64,000 nucleotides of DNA, taken from Linnemannia schmuckeri (Eukaryota; Mortierellomycota; Mortierellomycetes; Mortierellales; Mortierellaceae). Where the stretch lies: NCBI GenBank assembly GCA_029449235.1, contig JANATG010000007.1:868001-932000 (forward strand), in the 5' to 3' direction. Positions 22,868 to 34,950 of the stretch are shown here, one piece after another. The notes beneath the pieces were generated by a model, which ran no database searches, was not told the DNA's origin, and worked only from the letters and a program-made list of their open reading frames with translations. Numbering within the stretch: the stretch's first letter is position 1; the number at the start of each line of letters is the position of its first letter. The translations under genes and the position numbers were made by a program.

Positions 22868-25800
22868 ATGCCTCGCGACACGGCACACGAGCCTCTTCTG
22901 GCGCAACACCACAGCCAACAACACTCTCCCTCAAACAATGTCTTTACAATCACCGTCGATGATCTGGCCCCACTGACAGATCCCACCAACCCCAAGTTGC
23001 CTCGTGATTTGGGAGGGATTGAAGAGATCTGTAAGGCCCTCAAGGTCGACCCCAAGTTGGGCCTCAACTCTGATGAAGCCTTTGGATCTTCGTCATCGCA
23101 CGGGAGGTCGGATCAGCCAAAGTTTGTTGCCAGATCTGAAGCCTTTGGTCGTAATGTAAGCTAAGCAATTCGTCACCGCTAGTTTGATTTTTTTTTTTTT
23201 TTTTTTTTTTTTTTGAATGTTGGAATATCATGGATAACAGCAGAAAAAATTGCGAGGTTGACGCATGATACCAGCAATGGCAGACAATCAACAACAGCAA
23301 ACAACGACAAGCAGCGATAACAGCAAGCAACAAAAGGAGAGAGTTCTGAATATCTGGTGGTTCAGTTGGTTCATGTGGGTGGTTAGCAGTGATTCATTGT
23401 TCCAAATATTACATTATTATCGATTCAGCCGGGTGTGGGTGCCGCTTCCTTTTCGGGCCGAGCGTGTCTCTCTGTCACTTGCACTGCCTTGCCTATTGTC
23501 CACTTGGACCTGCATTTAATTAGTACCAACAGCCCCGACGTGTGTCTTTTCATCTCCTTCATCCGTCTCCCTTCGGATGTGGAAATTTGGAGTTGGTTCT
23601 CCAGACTATACTGGTGCGCTCCACAGGTGTTTGTTAACGACTGACCCACATTTTTTTTTAAAAAATTCATAATACATTAGGTGTTGCCAACTGTCGAGAG
23701 TGCCTCCTTCTGGTCGTTGGTCAAGCAGGCCTATGACGATCGTACACTAAGTAAGTTCACACCAAAGGCAAAAGACAAAAAAAGGCGATCGGGGCAAACC
23801 AGAACGAGACTCAATTATCCGCGGGGATTATCGCGGTGATACATTTTTTTTTCCTGCTAAGCTAACGCGATTACCCCCCCCCCGGGTTCTTTCTATGTAT
23901 TTTTAGTCTTGCTCAGTATCGCAGCGGTTGTGTCCTTGGGTGTGAGTATTTACGAAGACTACGGCCCCCATCACGATCCTGATGAGCCCCGAGTGGGCTG
24001 GGTCGAAGGTGTGGCCATCCTGGCCGCAGTTGCGGCCGTGGTCTTTACGAACGCCATTAACGACTACCAAAAGGAACGCCAATTCCGCAAGCTGAATGCC
24101 AAGAAAGAGGATCGCTGTGTAAAGCTCTTGCGTGATGGACGCGAGCAGGAAATCAACGTCAAGGAGGTTCAAGTCGGAGATGTCTTGTTGATGGAACCCG
24201 GCGATCTGTTGGCTGTCGATGGTGTCATTCTTAAGAGCCACAACATTACCTGCGACGAGAGTTCTGCCACCGGAGAGTCGGATGCGATGAAGAAGGACAA
24301 TCAGGAGCGCTGTTATGTCATTTCGGGGTCCAAGGTCTTGGACGGCTCTGGATCCATGCTCGTCACCGCTGTCGGTACCAACTCGTTCTTTGGCAAGACC
24401 ATGATGGCCATGCGTGAGGACACTCCCGACGAGACCCCTCTGCAGATCAAGCTCGACCACCTCGCTGAGGCGATTGCCAAACTCGGTATGGCTGCTGCTG
24501 TTGCTATGCTGTTCACTCTGGTCGTTAAGTACTTTGTCCAGCAGGCCCTTTCCAGTGAAGACATGCCTTCTGGAGCAGAGATCTTCTCGGACATGGTCAA
24601 GATCGTCATTCAGGCCATCACCATCGTTGTCGTTGCCGTCCCCGAGGGTCTGCCCATGGCTGTCACTCTTGCACTCGCTTACGCCACTACTCAGATGTTG
24701 AAGGACAACAATTTGGTTCGCGTCCTTTCCGCTTGTGAGACCATGGGTAACGCCACGACCGTGTGCTCGGACAAGACTGGAACATTGACCCAGAACAAGA
24801 TGACGGTCGTCGAGGGCACGCTTTCGCTCAAGTCATTCAGCTTCATGGATGGCGCCAAGACTTGGCGCACAGAGGTCAAGGACTCCGTTGCTGAGATTGT
24901 GATTGAAGGCATTGCGCTCAACTCGTCTGCATTCGAGGACAAGGACGAGAAGGGCAACCTTGCCTTTGTAGGATCCAAGACCGAATCGGCTCTTTTGGGT
25001 TTTATCAAGAGTATGGGCGCTTCTTACAGCACTCTGCGTGCAGATATCAAGCTCGCCAAGGTCTACCCCTTCAGCTCGGCCAAGAAGACCATGTCCTGTA
25101 TTGTTGAGTCCCCTCAGGGCAAGGAGCCTTATCGCCTTTATGTCAAGGGAGCCTCGGAGATTGTCATCCGTTTGTGCACCCACTACGTTGACTCTGAGGG
25201 TGCAGTCATAGCCCTCGATGACGCAGCTCGTGCCAAGTTTGACCAAATCATTAGCTCCTATGCCGACAAGGCCCTCCGTACCATTGCCCTCAGTTACCGC
25301 GATATACCTGCTTCAGAGTTCAAAAAGTTCAACGACGAGGATGCTCCCGACGAGAAGCTGATCTGCCTGGGTGTCGTCGGTATTCAGGATCCCTTGAGAC
25401 CCGGTGTTGTTGAGAGTGTCCGCGACTTTGCCAAGGCTGGAGTGACCGTGCGTATGATTACTGGAGACAACCTGCAGACTGCGCGTGCAATTGCCAAGAA
25501 TGCTGGTATCTTGTTGCAGGGAGGATTGGCCATGACTGGACCCGAATTCAGGGCTCTTTCCAAAGTCGACCAGACCGAGGCCGTGAAGCGTCTCCAGGTC
25601 CTTGCTCGTTCCAGCCCCACTGACAAGACCATTGTTGTTCGCCGTCTTCAGGAGCTCGGAGAAATTGTCGCCGTGACCGGCGATGGCACCAACGATGGAC
25701 CTGCACTCAAGATGGCCGATGTCGGATTCTCGATGGGTATCACTGGAACAGAGGTTGCCAAGGAGGCATCGGCAATTGTGCTCATGGACGATAACTTTTC

Positions 25801-26830
25801 CAGCATCCTCAAGTCCTTGATGTGGGGACGTGCTGTCAACGACTCTGTCCGCAAGTTCTTGCAGTTCCAGCTCACTGTCAACATTACTGCCGTCGTGCTG
25901 TCGTTTATCTCTGCTGTTGCCTCGGATGACAACCAGTCTGTCCTCTCTGCCGTTCAGCTGCTCTGGGTCAACTTGATAATGGATACTCTTGCCGCCCTTG
26001 CCCTGGCCACGGAACCCCCAAGCCCCGATGTCCTCAAGCGCTACCCCACCTCCAAGGCCGCCCCTCTCATTAACTTCAACATGTGGAAGATGATTCTCGG
26101 CCAGGCTATTTTTCAGATTGCCATCAACCTGGCGTTGCTTAAGTACGGTGCCCAGCTGTTCCACCTCCCTCTGAACCGCGACGGCAAGCTGGATCCCGAG
26201 AATCTCCTTGTCCTCCGCACCATGATCTTCAACGTCTTTGTCTTCCTCCAAGTCTTTAACGAACTCAATTGCCGCCGCATCGATGACACCATCAACGTGT
26301 TCAAGAACGTCCTCAACAATAAGATCTTTATTATCGTCCAGTTCATCGTCCTGGCTGGTCAGATCCTTATTGTCCAATGGGGTGGTCAGGCTTTCAAGAC
26401 TGTACCCCTCACTGGCCAGCAGTGGCTGTTGACTGTCTTGATCGGATCGCTCTCCCTCCCTGTGGGTCTGTTCCTGAGACTTTTGCCCGCTAAGGTTATT
26501 CCTGACGCCGTCATGCCTCAGGTTCCCGAGGAGCACCAACCCCTGGTCAGCGCCGCACGTATGCGCTGGGAGGGAGCGAGCAAGCAGGTGATCATGCAGG
26601 GCAAGTTCTTTGAGGCCATTCACAAGAAAAAGAATGCGCGCGCTCAGCATCAGGGCAGCAAAGCCACAGTGCGGTCGGGTCTGTCGGGAGGTTTGGCCAA
26701 GGACACTTTGTGGAAGAAGGCGTATGGCGCCGCAAAGACTCAGCTGGACAACAACAAAAGCACCACCACCAACAACAGCACCAATAACATTAACAACAAC
26801 AACAGCTCTGGTAGCGGTAGTTCTCTGTAG
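22868..26830 (+). CDS. PMC1: P-type Ca2+-ATPase, type IIB (Pmc1/PMCA-like)
   Basis: Exons 22868-23155, 23681-23750 and 23907-26830 join in phases 0 and 1; 1093 residues. The N-terminal 90 residues are soluble; exon 2 carries the segment just before the first membrane helix (FWSLVKQAYDDRTL). Motifs in order: TGES of the actuator domain (about 240), PEGLP in helix M4 (about 365), the phosphorylated aspartate in CSDKTGTLTQNKM (about 408), KGASE of the nucleotide domain, TGDGTNDGPALK (about 710), and helices M5-M10 with the NLIMDTLAALALATEPP block typical of PMCA. The last 130 residues are cytosolic, ending in an Asn/Ser-rich run. In fungi this family pumps Ca2+ into the vacuole and resets cytosolic calcium after calcineurin signalling. 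Intron 1 is unusually long here (525 nt) and includes a 27-T run. Confidence 0.95.
23188..23214. repeat. Poly-T run in PMC1 intron 1
   Basis: 27 consecutive T residues shortly after the 5' splice site. Confidence 0.9.
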
Positions 26831-26836
26831 AATAAA
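26831..26836 (+). terminator. Poly(A) signal directly after the PMC1 stop
   Basis: AATAAA begins immediately after the TAG stop codon, so this would imply a very short 3' UTR unless a later signal is used. Confidence 0.4.
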
Positions 26837-27956
26837 TAATGATCAACATCGACCTTCTGTAAGGAAGGAAAAGAACGAATTGAAAGAAGGTTACTGTACC
26901 CGAATGTGACAACATGTAAACAAACAAAGCACAAACAAAAAATAAGAAGACGCTCAGCCCGGTGCTTAAATTTCGAAGGGAAAGAGGGAACCATGTCAGC
27001 AACTCCCGCTTTTTCACACACGCACACACTCACATACACGCAGACACAAGATACATGACGGTGTTCCTTTTTTCCCTTCCATTTCAATTATTTCGACCCC
27101 CTTCGGTCGACAACAACAAAGAGGTACGGTCGAAAGACAGTGAGGAAAGGGGCAATTGAGAAAAATGGAAGGCCGAGAAAGTTCTTTTTTTCCTCAAAGG
27201 AAAGAGTAAATGGAAAAATGGGAAAATGGAGTTTGAGAGCCGCACCGCCACTCCATCACTGTTCGTCTTCCATTGACCTCTTCTTTCTTCTCAACCTTCT
27301 TTTTTCATGCCTTATCCCCCTCCCCTCCGCCTCACTTTTTGTTCGACACACCGCCCCCCTCACCGCCACCCTCCTCGGGAGAAAGGGGGGGAGGGTGGGG
27401 GATTTTTGTCACTTTACTTCTCATATGGCGTAACTGCTCGTCCTTGTCCAGGTCATCCTCATCGTACTAAAACGGGCGAAGAGTTAAACAACGGCCACTC
27501 AGCCAGTCTTGCAATCAGCCACAATCGAATAAAACCCCCAGACGACAGCGCCTCTTTTTGTTTTTTTCTTCTCTTTTTTTTTACTCATACTCTTTTACAC
27601 TTTTTCATTTCTCAATCATCATTCTTCCATTCTTTATTTCATATCACATCCTCAATTGCACTTTCTTTTCTTATAAATAGTAATACTCCTCCCACCTCTC
27701 TCTTCCACTTTCCTTCTTCACTCTCACTCTTATCTTTGTTAACCTTTTCACCCACCCTCTCTCTCTTTTCCTCCTTCTATCTCTCTCTATCTCTCTCCTA
27801 CCTTTCAATTGCCCCCTCCCTTCCTTCCAACTTCCGTCACTTTCAATTGCTCGAAATTTTAAACAGCATATATAATCCTTTTTTTGCCATACGACATTCA
27901 TCCCCCGTTCATATACACCACTTACAACAACGATTCAGACAGATAATCGACTCACT
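26837..27956. promoter_or_regulatory. Intergenic region and promoter of the C2H2 gene
   Basis: No gene is visible between the Ca2+-ATPase and the zinc-finger gene. The right half is strongly CT-rich and contains a TATA-like element and the presumed leader of the zinc-finger gene. The left half holds short purine- and AC-rich runs only. Confidence 0.55.
27672..27679 (+). promoter_or_regulatory. TATA-box-like element of the C2H2 gene
   Basis: TATAAATA lies 278 nt upstream of the ATG of the zinc-finger gene, inside a CT-rich stretch, which suits a core promoter with a leader of about 240 nt. Confidence 0.5.
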
Positions 27957-29723
27957 ATGACCAACACCACATACAACGTCCGGAAACTGACCTCAGAGTT
28001 TGCCAAAGACCAACAGCAACAACCACAACCACAACCACAACCCTCCTCCTCCTCCTCACACCCTTCTTCACCATCCCTCTTTGTACAAGCACCACAATAC
28101 CACCAGCAACACTACACACAACAAACAGGAACAGAAGCAGCAGCAGCTACAGTAACAGAGACAATGTACGACGAGCCCGTCTCATACATTTCTTCAGTCG
28201 TCTTTGAGGTCCTCTCTCAAGAACCTGAACCATTTCATTTCGGAGCGGTAACAACAGCAACAACAGAATCGAATGCTCTTTATTTCGACCAGCAATCTCA
28301 GCCTCAGTCTCGACCGGTCGTCTCCCTCCCGATGTCGGTCTTTGCTGCTCCTACTGCCACGGCTCTCACCCCCTTCTCGTCGTCGCCGTCGATGACATCT
28401 ACCTCTTCTTGTGTTCCCCATCACTCTGTCGGACATTGGATGTACGCACAACAAACACAGACACAGACTCTTCCCTCTCAGACACAGACGCAGGGACAAA
28501 ATATGATGACTCGTTTCTTCCCTATTACTTCCTCGTCGTCCTCGCCTGCGGTCCGCCAGATCCATACCCCTCACCCCTCAATTGTCGCGCAGCAACACCG
28601 ACACAACCAACAGCAGCAACATTTCCATTATTCCTCCCCCCCTCAACACTACCATCACCACCACCAACAAGCAAAAGACTGGTTTGTATACGAAGACCCT
28701 ACTCTCTCCCCCCTCTCACAAGACCTGGGTCTGGGCGGCAGTCTAGCAGACCTCTCGGACTTCGACAACAACTCCCCCGTCCTCAGCAGCTATGGAGGCC
28801 ATGATTTGGACGAGCTCCTCCTAAAGGATGAATACACTATGGGCAACAACTTTGTCTTTGAGAGCGACAGCCATTTTGACTTTGTCTCCTCTCTCACCTC
28901 CTCCACCATCATCCATCAACAGCAACAACAGCAACAGCAGCAGAATGTTCCTGCGCCACCGCCCCCCACCCCCGCAACAGTCATGGTCGCCACACCTCAC
29001 CTGCCACCCTTCTCTCCCATTTCCCCTGCCGCTGCTGCGTTTGTTGCTGCTGCGACTGCTGCTACGCCCTCGATTCATTTTCACGTTTCTTCACCCACAC
29101 CATCTCCACTTTCACCCCCCTTGGTTCCTTATTCGCCTTCTGCTCCCTTCTTGATCCCCTCCAACTTGTTCCAGTATACCACTCAACAAGCCCCTTCTTC
29201 GAGCAATGGTGGCGCTGCTTCCAACTTAACCCCCGTTGTTGCCAAGTCCAGCGGCAGTACCAAGTCAACCCTTAAGACCAAGTCTCGCAAGCGCACTCAG
29301 GCCACCCCATCCTCCAACCCCCTCTCCTCATCCTCATCCTCCTCATCTTCTCGTGCTACCACGTCATCCTCTCCCTCCACCCCAGCAGTTATCTCCTCAA
29401 TCCCCTATTTTGACAGCAACAACGAAAAACGCTTCCGCTGCGCCTGGGACGGCTGCAACCAAGACTTTGAACGACACCACAACTGCAAAGCCCACTACTC
29501 GACTCACACAGGCGAACGGCACTTCAAATGTGATTATCCCGGTTGTCAATCCCAGAGTTTCCGTCAGAAGGGAGATCTGACGAGACATATGAGGATCCAC
29601 ACGAATGAGCGACCCTATACTTGTGGGGGTGCTGGACTTGGATGTGAGATGGCGTATGGGCGGTGTGATCAGAAGGCAAAGCATGAGAAGAAGTGTCCTT
29701 ACTTCCTGGCTCTTGGCCTCTAG
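27957..29723 (+). CDS. C2H2 zinc-finger transcription factor, low-complexity N terminus
   Basis: A single exon of 588 residues. Residues 1-480 are Gln/Pro/Ser/Thr/His-rich with several homopolymer runs and look like activation and disordered regions. A basic stretch (KTKSRKRTQ) near residue 440 may be a nuclear localisation signal. Near the C terminus are two classical fingers: CAWDGC...HHNCKAHYSTH (about 493-515) with linker TGERHFK, and CDYPGC...GDLTRHMRIH (about 523-546) with linker TNERPYT. A third, degenerate finger has CGGAGLGC...KAKHEKKC (about 553-580), with a Cys in place of the last His. It should bind DNA in the nucleus; the target and the orthologue are not recognisable. No Msn2, Crz1 or PacC-specific features were seen. 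Confidence 0.9.
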   Translation: MTNTTYNVRKLTSEFAKDQQQQPQPQPQPSSSSSHPSSPSLFVQAPQYHQQHYTQQTGTEAAAATVTETMYDEPVSYISSVVFEVLSQEPEPFHFGAVTTATTESNALYFDQQSQPQSRPVVSLPMSVFAAPTATALTPFSSSPSMTSTSSCVPHHSVGHWMYAQQTQTQTLPSQTQTQGQNMMTRFFPITSSSSSPAVRQIHTPHPSIVAQQHRHNQQQQHFHYSSPPQHYHHHHQQAKDWFVYEDPTLSPLSQDLGLGGSLADLSDFDNNSPVLSSYGGHDLDELLLKDEYTMGNNFVFESDSHFDFVSSLTSSTIIHQQQQQQQQQNVPAPPPPTPATVMVATPHLPPFSPISPAAAAFVAAATAATPSIHFHVSSPTPSPLSPPLVPYSPSAPFLIPSNLFQYTTQQAPSSSNGGAASNLTPVVAKSSGSTKSTLKTKSRKRTQATPSSNPLSSSSSSSSSRATTSSSPSTPAVISSIPYFDSNNEKRFRCAWDGCNQDFERHHNCKAHYSTHTGERHFKCDYPGCQSQSFRQKGDLTRHMRIHTNERPYTCGGAGLGCEMAYGRCDQKAKHEKKCPYFLALGL

Positions 29724-30482
29724 ATGAGGGGGGGTTTTTTTTTTCTTTTTCTTTATCGTTTCTTTTTTCATTTTTGTAGTTTTTGTAGTTTTAACGAGTA
29801 GTAGGTTTAGACGCTTTTTTTCTACCCTTGTACTTTTAGCCTTTTTATACATCACCGACACCTAATAAGAGAAAGACCTTTTTCTACTACACTTTTCTTT
29901 ACATGCTGTGCAGTGCCTGTTCTCTGTCTCTCTACTCTTTGACGGGTCATTCTTTCTCAATCCCTCTCTCGGTCGTCTTGACGACGAACAACGTCGATGG
30001 AGGAGTGAATGCCTACTTCTGCAACGCTATTTGTTGTTGTTGTTTCTCTCTTTCCCCAGCCCTTACCATTCACACCATAAGAAACAAACAGAGAGTCGAG
30101 CAAGGAAAAAAAAAAGACCATACATACACCAAGGGTCAGGTTTTGTTCAAGCTTGCAAGTCAATTGCAATTTATTAGGATAATCATCCCGGGATTTGTTT
30201 TTGGGTTGTTTTAAAACTACAAAGGGTTTAGGGAAAAGACTGGAGGATTCTCACTCTCGGAGCGCTAGATCCAGGTCTTTCTTGGAAGGGGCGGAGAGGG
30301 GAGGGGTTCGGTAGGAAGTCAAAGTTCCTTTGTTTTTGTTTGGATATGGTACAGGTAGGGAAGAGGAGGGAGGAGTTATGGGAGAAGAGGACGCTGCTGT
30401 CCAAAGTTCTCGGAAATATATCGTGTGTTGTTGATTATGCTTTATGCTTTATGTTCGAGGTCCGCCTCGGGAACATCATGAC
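29724..30482. other. Convergent 3' flanks of the C2H2 gene and the small minus-strand gene
   Basis: The region separates two genes that point towards each other. It contains T-rich DNA after the zinc-finger stop and G-rich DNA before the small gene's stop. No other gene is seen. Confidence 0.5.
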
Positions 30483-30710
30483 TTAGGCCTTGACGGACTT
30501 GGCGGCCTGGGAAAGGGACTCACGGACGACAGGAGAGGCAGAGGCAGCCTTGTTAACGGGGGTCAAGGACTGGACGAGCTGTTGAAGGACGATGGGATGG
30601 TGCTCGGGGTGGAAGGCGGACTTGACGGTGGCGGTGGTGGGGATGGTGATGGAGGTGAAGGAGCGGGCGGGGGTCTGAGCCTGGCGGAAAGCGTTCATGA
30701 TCGACGACAT
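30483..30710 (-). CDS. Small protein of unknown function (75 aa)
   Basis: A single-exon ORF of 75 codons plus stop. The product is MSSIMNAFRQAQTPARSFTS at the start and then a helical Ala/Ser/Val-rich segment ending AAKSVKA. The start is rich in Arg/Ser/Thr with no acidic residue and has an ARSF-TS step like a mitochondrial presequence cleavage site; this is inference. Support for a real gene: third codon positions are strongly G/C like the real exons here, the ATG is preceded by an A/C-rich leader on the minus strand, and a GATAAATA element lies about 160 nt upstream. I do not recognise the family. Confidence 0.6.
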   Translation of the reverse strand: MSSIMNAFRQAQTPARSFTSITIPTTATVKSAFHPEHHPIVLQQLVQSLTPVNKAASASPVVRESLSQAAKSVKA

Positions 30711-30871
30711 GTTGAAAGTTGTTTTTGTTTTGGTATGTGAGGAAAGTGAGATGTTTAGGTTGTTGAGTGAGGGAAGCTGGAGTGGAGAGAGTGCGAGAGT
30801 GGAGAGGATAAGAGTTGGTGGTTAGAGAAAAAGAAAAGAAAGGAAAGAAAAGAAACGAGGAAAACGAAGGC

Positions 30872-30880
30872 CTATTTATC
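30872..30880 (-). promoter_or_regulatory. TATA-like element of the small minus-strand gene
   Basis: On the minus strand the sequence reads GATAAATAG, about 165 nt upstream of the ATG at 30710. Confidence 0.4.
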
Positions 30881-32617
30881 GTCGAGAAACGGAGGAGGAG
30901 GATGACGATGGATGGCGCTGGGATATTTGGGCTGGTGATGAAAAATACACAAGACTAGAGGACAAAGGAGAAGGGAGATAACGGGATCTTCTCCTGGTCA
31001 GGGACCAGTCGGTCATCAGGGGAAATATCACATCAGAAAGTGATCAAAGATAACCAGAGAATGTCTCTCTGGGTTGAAGGCCACGCTTCAGTGAAACCTT
31101 GTTTCATTGCAGCCAATGGTCTGCTTTCCCTTCTGCTTTAGCGAATTTCTTTCCTGCCCGGGTGACCTCCTTGTCCTCCATTCATCATCATATGAAAGTA
31201 GATTGCTCTTTCCCTTTTCCTCTCATTGTGTGTATGATTGGAAGTAGGATGTGGGGATGGACATGCTTATCTCTCGACGAGATATGTCTTACCTTCTTTG
31301 TTTGTCGTCGTTGTTGATGATGTGTTGCTTTTTGGCAGTGTGGGGAAAGATAGTGGAGAAAGAGCGCTATGAAATAAACAAAGACAATGAATGGATGGAA
31401 CAAGGATGCGACAAGGAATGGAAGGAAAGAACAAAAAACGATAAAAGGAGACAAATAAACCCCCCTTTTATACCTCTTCTCTTCTTCCCTTTCCTTTCCT
31501 TCCTTTGTTTTTCTTTCAAGCGCACTCGATCAATGGTCGGTCGTGTGGTCGGTCTTATGGTCAGAAGCAATCGGCGTCAGACTGAATGAGCGCCACGCTA
31601 GTCGCTTAGGACTAAAATTTTTTCTTAGCAGCAAGCGGGATAGTAGTGCATCGTCTTTTTTTCTCTGTTTGGTTTCTGTTGCATTGCTGGAAGGTTGTGA
31701 TGTCAATTACGCACTACAGAAATGTTACCTTCCTAACAAAATGCGACTCTTCCCATGGGTGGAATGCCTGAGAACCCAAACCACAAAGAAAAAAGATGAA
31801 GGGCAAGAACAAGGACGAACACGAAGGTGAAAGTAAAGGCAAACAACTTATCGTCACCCTGTCTTACCGTACTAATCCATGACAGGCTAATAATTGATCT
31901 GAGGAGTTGTATAGAAAACTGTATATCTGAGGTATTTTTTGTTTCTAGCAGGGGACTACGTTGGTTCATCTTTTTTTTTCATCCTCAACTTATACACTAG
32001 TGCTAAGATGAGAAGGCTACATGTACTGTACATATGGAGTTGCAGGTGGACGATGGGTGAGAAGAGAACACACACAGAGAGCGCAAGAGGGTCGCTAGCA
32101 AGAATTGTCCATGGAGCATTTCCCATCGAGCCCCTGTTTGTTTAACCAACCTACAGCAAAAGCTAGCGTTGACTGAGAACAAAAAACATTGAAGAGATAA
32201 GGGTTTCTTCTTTGTGTCAGCTGCAGGGATATACCCGGGGGCTGCTATTGATTGGCCAAGATAACGGAGACGACGGCGACCTAGGGCAATGAAATGAAGA
32301 GCGTAACCGAATTTCTCCGAACTCTCAGACCAAAAAAAAAAAAATAGTTGATTGACAGTTTGAACAAATGATGTTCTCAGTACATGGCCTGTGGTAAAGG
32401 ATGAACATTCGAGCGTGTACGTATTAGATGTGCTTTCTTTGTCTTGGCTTCCTTTTCTATGCGCCATCCTTGTCCATGTCCTTGTGCTAGTTTATGTTTT
32501 GATCCTACGCCTTTTCGCAGATATTCACGCGACATTTTTTCGCAACGCACTAATCGGGTCCATTGCATGAAGAAAACAACAAAAAATAGGAAGGAGTGCG
32601 AAGGATGGCAAGACGGA

Positions 32618-32950
32618 TTTTGCTCTCGACAAAGTGCAGATCTAAGCAAGCGACATAAGTCGCTTGACCTTAACCGCAGCAGCAGAGTTGCTGGATAGAG
32701 CAAAGGAAGGCTTTTTGCTCTTGACAAGTCCCGATACAGACAGTACGATAGGCTGCTCAACAGCAAAGGAAACGAAAAAGAGGAAAAGGAGTAGGCAATA
32801 GGCTTTTGCTCTCGACAAAGTCCCAATCCAGACAAACCATGGGTCGCTTGATGCTCTCGACAATGTTCCGATCCAGAACCATGATAGGTCGCTGGGCCTT
32901 TGCCGCAGCAGCAGCAGCAGGAGGTGCCCGATAGAGCTTGCAAGAAAGGC
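32618..32950. repeat. Degenerate repeat array of unknown origin
   Basis: Four diverged copies of a core resembling TTTGCTCTCGACAAAGTCCC followed by GATCCAGA start near 32619, 32713, 32803 and 32851. Each is followed about 20-30 bases later by a variant of ATAGGTCGCTTGA. The first and last copies share a further tail (CCGCAGCAGCAG ... GATAGAGC ... AAGG). Spacing is about 94, 90 and 48 bp. Copies are imperfect, so the array is old or under relaxed constraint. I do not recognise it as a known element. Confidence 0.65.
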
Positions 32951-33075
32951 AGCATGTACGAGTAAGTTTCGCACCTTTACTCCACCTAGTGGTCGAGATC
33001 CATTTTTTTTTGTTCGAGCTTTTTCTTTTTTTTTGCATATCGCAGAAGAAGAAAATAAGGGGGGAAAGCAACAAG

Positions 33076-33132
33076 GCATACCATGCCATGCTATGCCATG
33101 CCATGCCATACCATGCCATAGCGTGCCATACC
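33076..33132. repeat. (TGCCA)n imperfect pentamer satellite
   Basis: About eleven copies of CATGC/CATAC-type pentamers, visibly slipped, in intergenic DNA. Confidence 0.9.
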
Positions 33133-34582
33133 GCAACGAGTGTGTCTGTTTTTGGTCAACGAGGAGGGATGAAGGAGAAGGAGGCAGAGGAGGAAAAGAA
33201 TGCAAAATGCAAAAGCGTCCATTTTTTATTTTTTTGCTTCAAATCGGGCAAAACCTAGAGAGCAGAACCGTTGTATTTGGTTACAAGGCCGCTCAAGAGC
33301 AAATCACAAAAAGATCAAACAAAGAAAAAAGCGAGGGACTAACACAAAAACAAGGCATGATATGCTGGCCTTAATTACAGATGTTACACTTTTCTCCACT
33401 CTCTACTCTCAAACATAGCGTGGTTCATATATTAGTCCGCATTGCCGCGAATTTATTTTACGATTTGTCTGACTAGAAAAGGAGCATTAGGAAAAAAAGA
33501 GGGGTGAAGGGGAAGGAGGGAGGGCTAGGACTGAAAGAAGGAGAAGGAGGCTCAGCCGAGGAAGGTCAATAAATAAATTTGGTTGTGCCCAGATCACCAA
33601 ATTAGTAGCAAACCTTTCTTTGCTCTTCTATATCCATCTCTTTTTTTGTGCTTACATCGGGAAAAGACACCTGCATGGATTCAATAGTGAGCGTGCGATT
33701 CCGCGCGATTCATGCAGCTGAGGTAAAGAGAGAAAGAGGAAAGAGCAAAAGAGAAAATTTGTAAAAAGCAGGCAGGCGATAACAGGTCTTTCTCTTCTAT
33801 CCATTCCCCTTGACGTCTATATTTTTTGAATGCTTCATGCTTAACTTACTGACTGACTGATTGCTACGACGACCCCTTAGCAATTGGGGGGTAACAAAGA
33901 AAAAACAAGAAGAGGAAGAGGAAGAGAAAAGGAGGAAGGCATGAGAGCATAAAGAATGTGCGTGTGTATGTAAGAAATGAGACCTAGGACAGCGATACAA
34001 AGTAGGTAGATGAGGTGAGATGGGCGAAATGAGGGTGGATAAGGGCGATTAGCCACTCGGCGCAAAGAGACAAAAAAAGGAAAGAAATCACCGAGAACAG
34101 CGATAAACAGTAGACGTCCAATATGATTGGGCCAATGGCAAAGGTATTATTATTGAGTTCCGAAACGAGAGGGGTGTGCAGGAGGTATAAGATAATAAGG
34201 TAATAGGCCATCTAGGAACGAGAGCAGTTTGCCTAAGTTCCTTGTAGCAATTGAACAAACATTACCTCTCGCGTTTCTTATGTGTTATGCAGGTCAATAC
34301 TTAACCATTGCTTTCTGGACTTCATCTTTTTTTTTTTTTTTCCAATTGTTCTCCTCCTCCAACGAAACATAGATCGGTCAATTGTTTTAGGTGCGTCCAA
34401 GGACCAGGTCAACTCGGAATAATACTACTCTAAAAATGAGTTTGTCCTTGCATAAAAATGTCTTTTGATCCCCCTTTTTTTTGTATCCTCTCTTGGTCCT
34501 TCCCTCTTCCGTTTGACGATTCTTTTCGCAACAAAGACAGAGCAAAAACTGATGGGTAGGCGGACGGAGAACCTGGTGTCAT

Positions 34583-34616
34583 GTCGGTGTCAGTGTCGGT
34601 GTCAGTGTCGGTGTGA
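34583..34616. repeat. 12-bp tandem repeat
   Basis: Nearly three copies of GTCGGTGTCAGT, i.e. alternating hexamers. Confidence 0.85.
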
Positions 34617-34903
34617 GGGGCAGAAGGAGAGGGAGAGAGAAAGATAGAGGGAATGAGAGAATCAAGAGGACATAGGTCTGAGAAGGACAGGAAGGATAGA
34701 TGTCTTTTTAGCCCCTTTGAACAATGTTTCGGTTTCTGTTGCAAGGCCACCCCGTTCGTTTTTGTTTGTTTAGAGTTTTTCCCTATACAGATACAAAACA
34801 CGAGAAATATTTTGATATATACTAGCATTGCTTGCAGATAAGACGCAAGCTTGTTCCTGGAGACAGTCTCCGTCACTTTTTCCTTGCTCACCTGCCTTTG
34901 TCA

Positions 34904-34950
34904 CTGTCCCTGTCCCTGTCCCTGTCCCTGTTCTTGTTCCTGTCCTTGTC
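34904..34950. repeat. (CTGTCC)n hexamer satellite
   Basis: About four perfect and several diverged CTGTCC units; in one frame it would encode Pro/Val repeats, but no gene surrounds it. Confidence 0.9.

Noticed and set aside
23903..24460. 185-codon minus-strand ORF
   Set aside because: Antisense shadow of the PMC1 exon; no independent support.
25313..26650. 445-codon minus-strand ORF
   Set aside because: It is antisense to the conserved PMC1 exon, has no family motif, and arises from G/C-rich third codon positions on the other strand.
32003..32467. 154-codon minus-strand ORF
   Set aside because: No recognisable family, no exon-like codon bias and no promoter signs; it partly overlaps repeat-rich DNA.
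33076..33132. CRISPR-like repeat array
   Set aside because: The pentamer units are contiguous without spacers, so this is a microsatellite; CRISPR is also not expected in a nuclear fungal genome.
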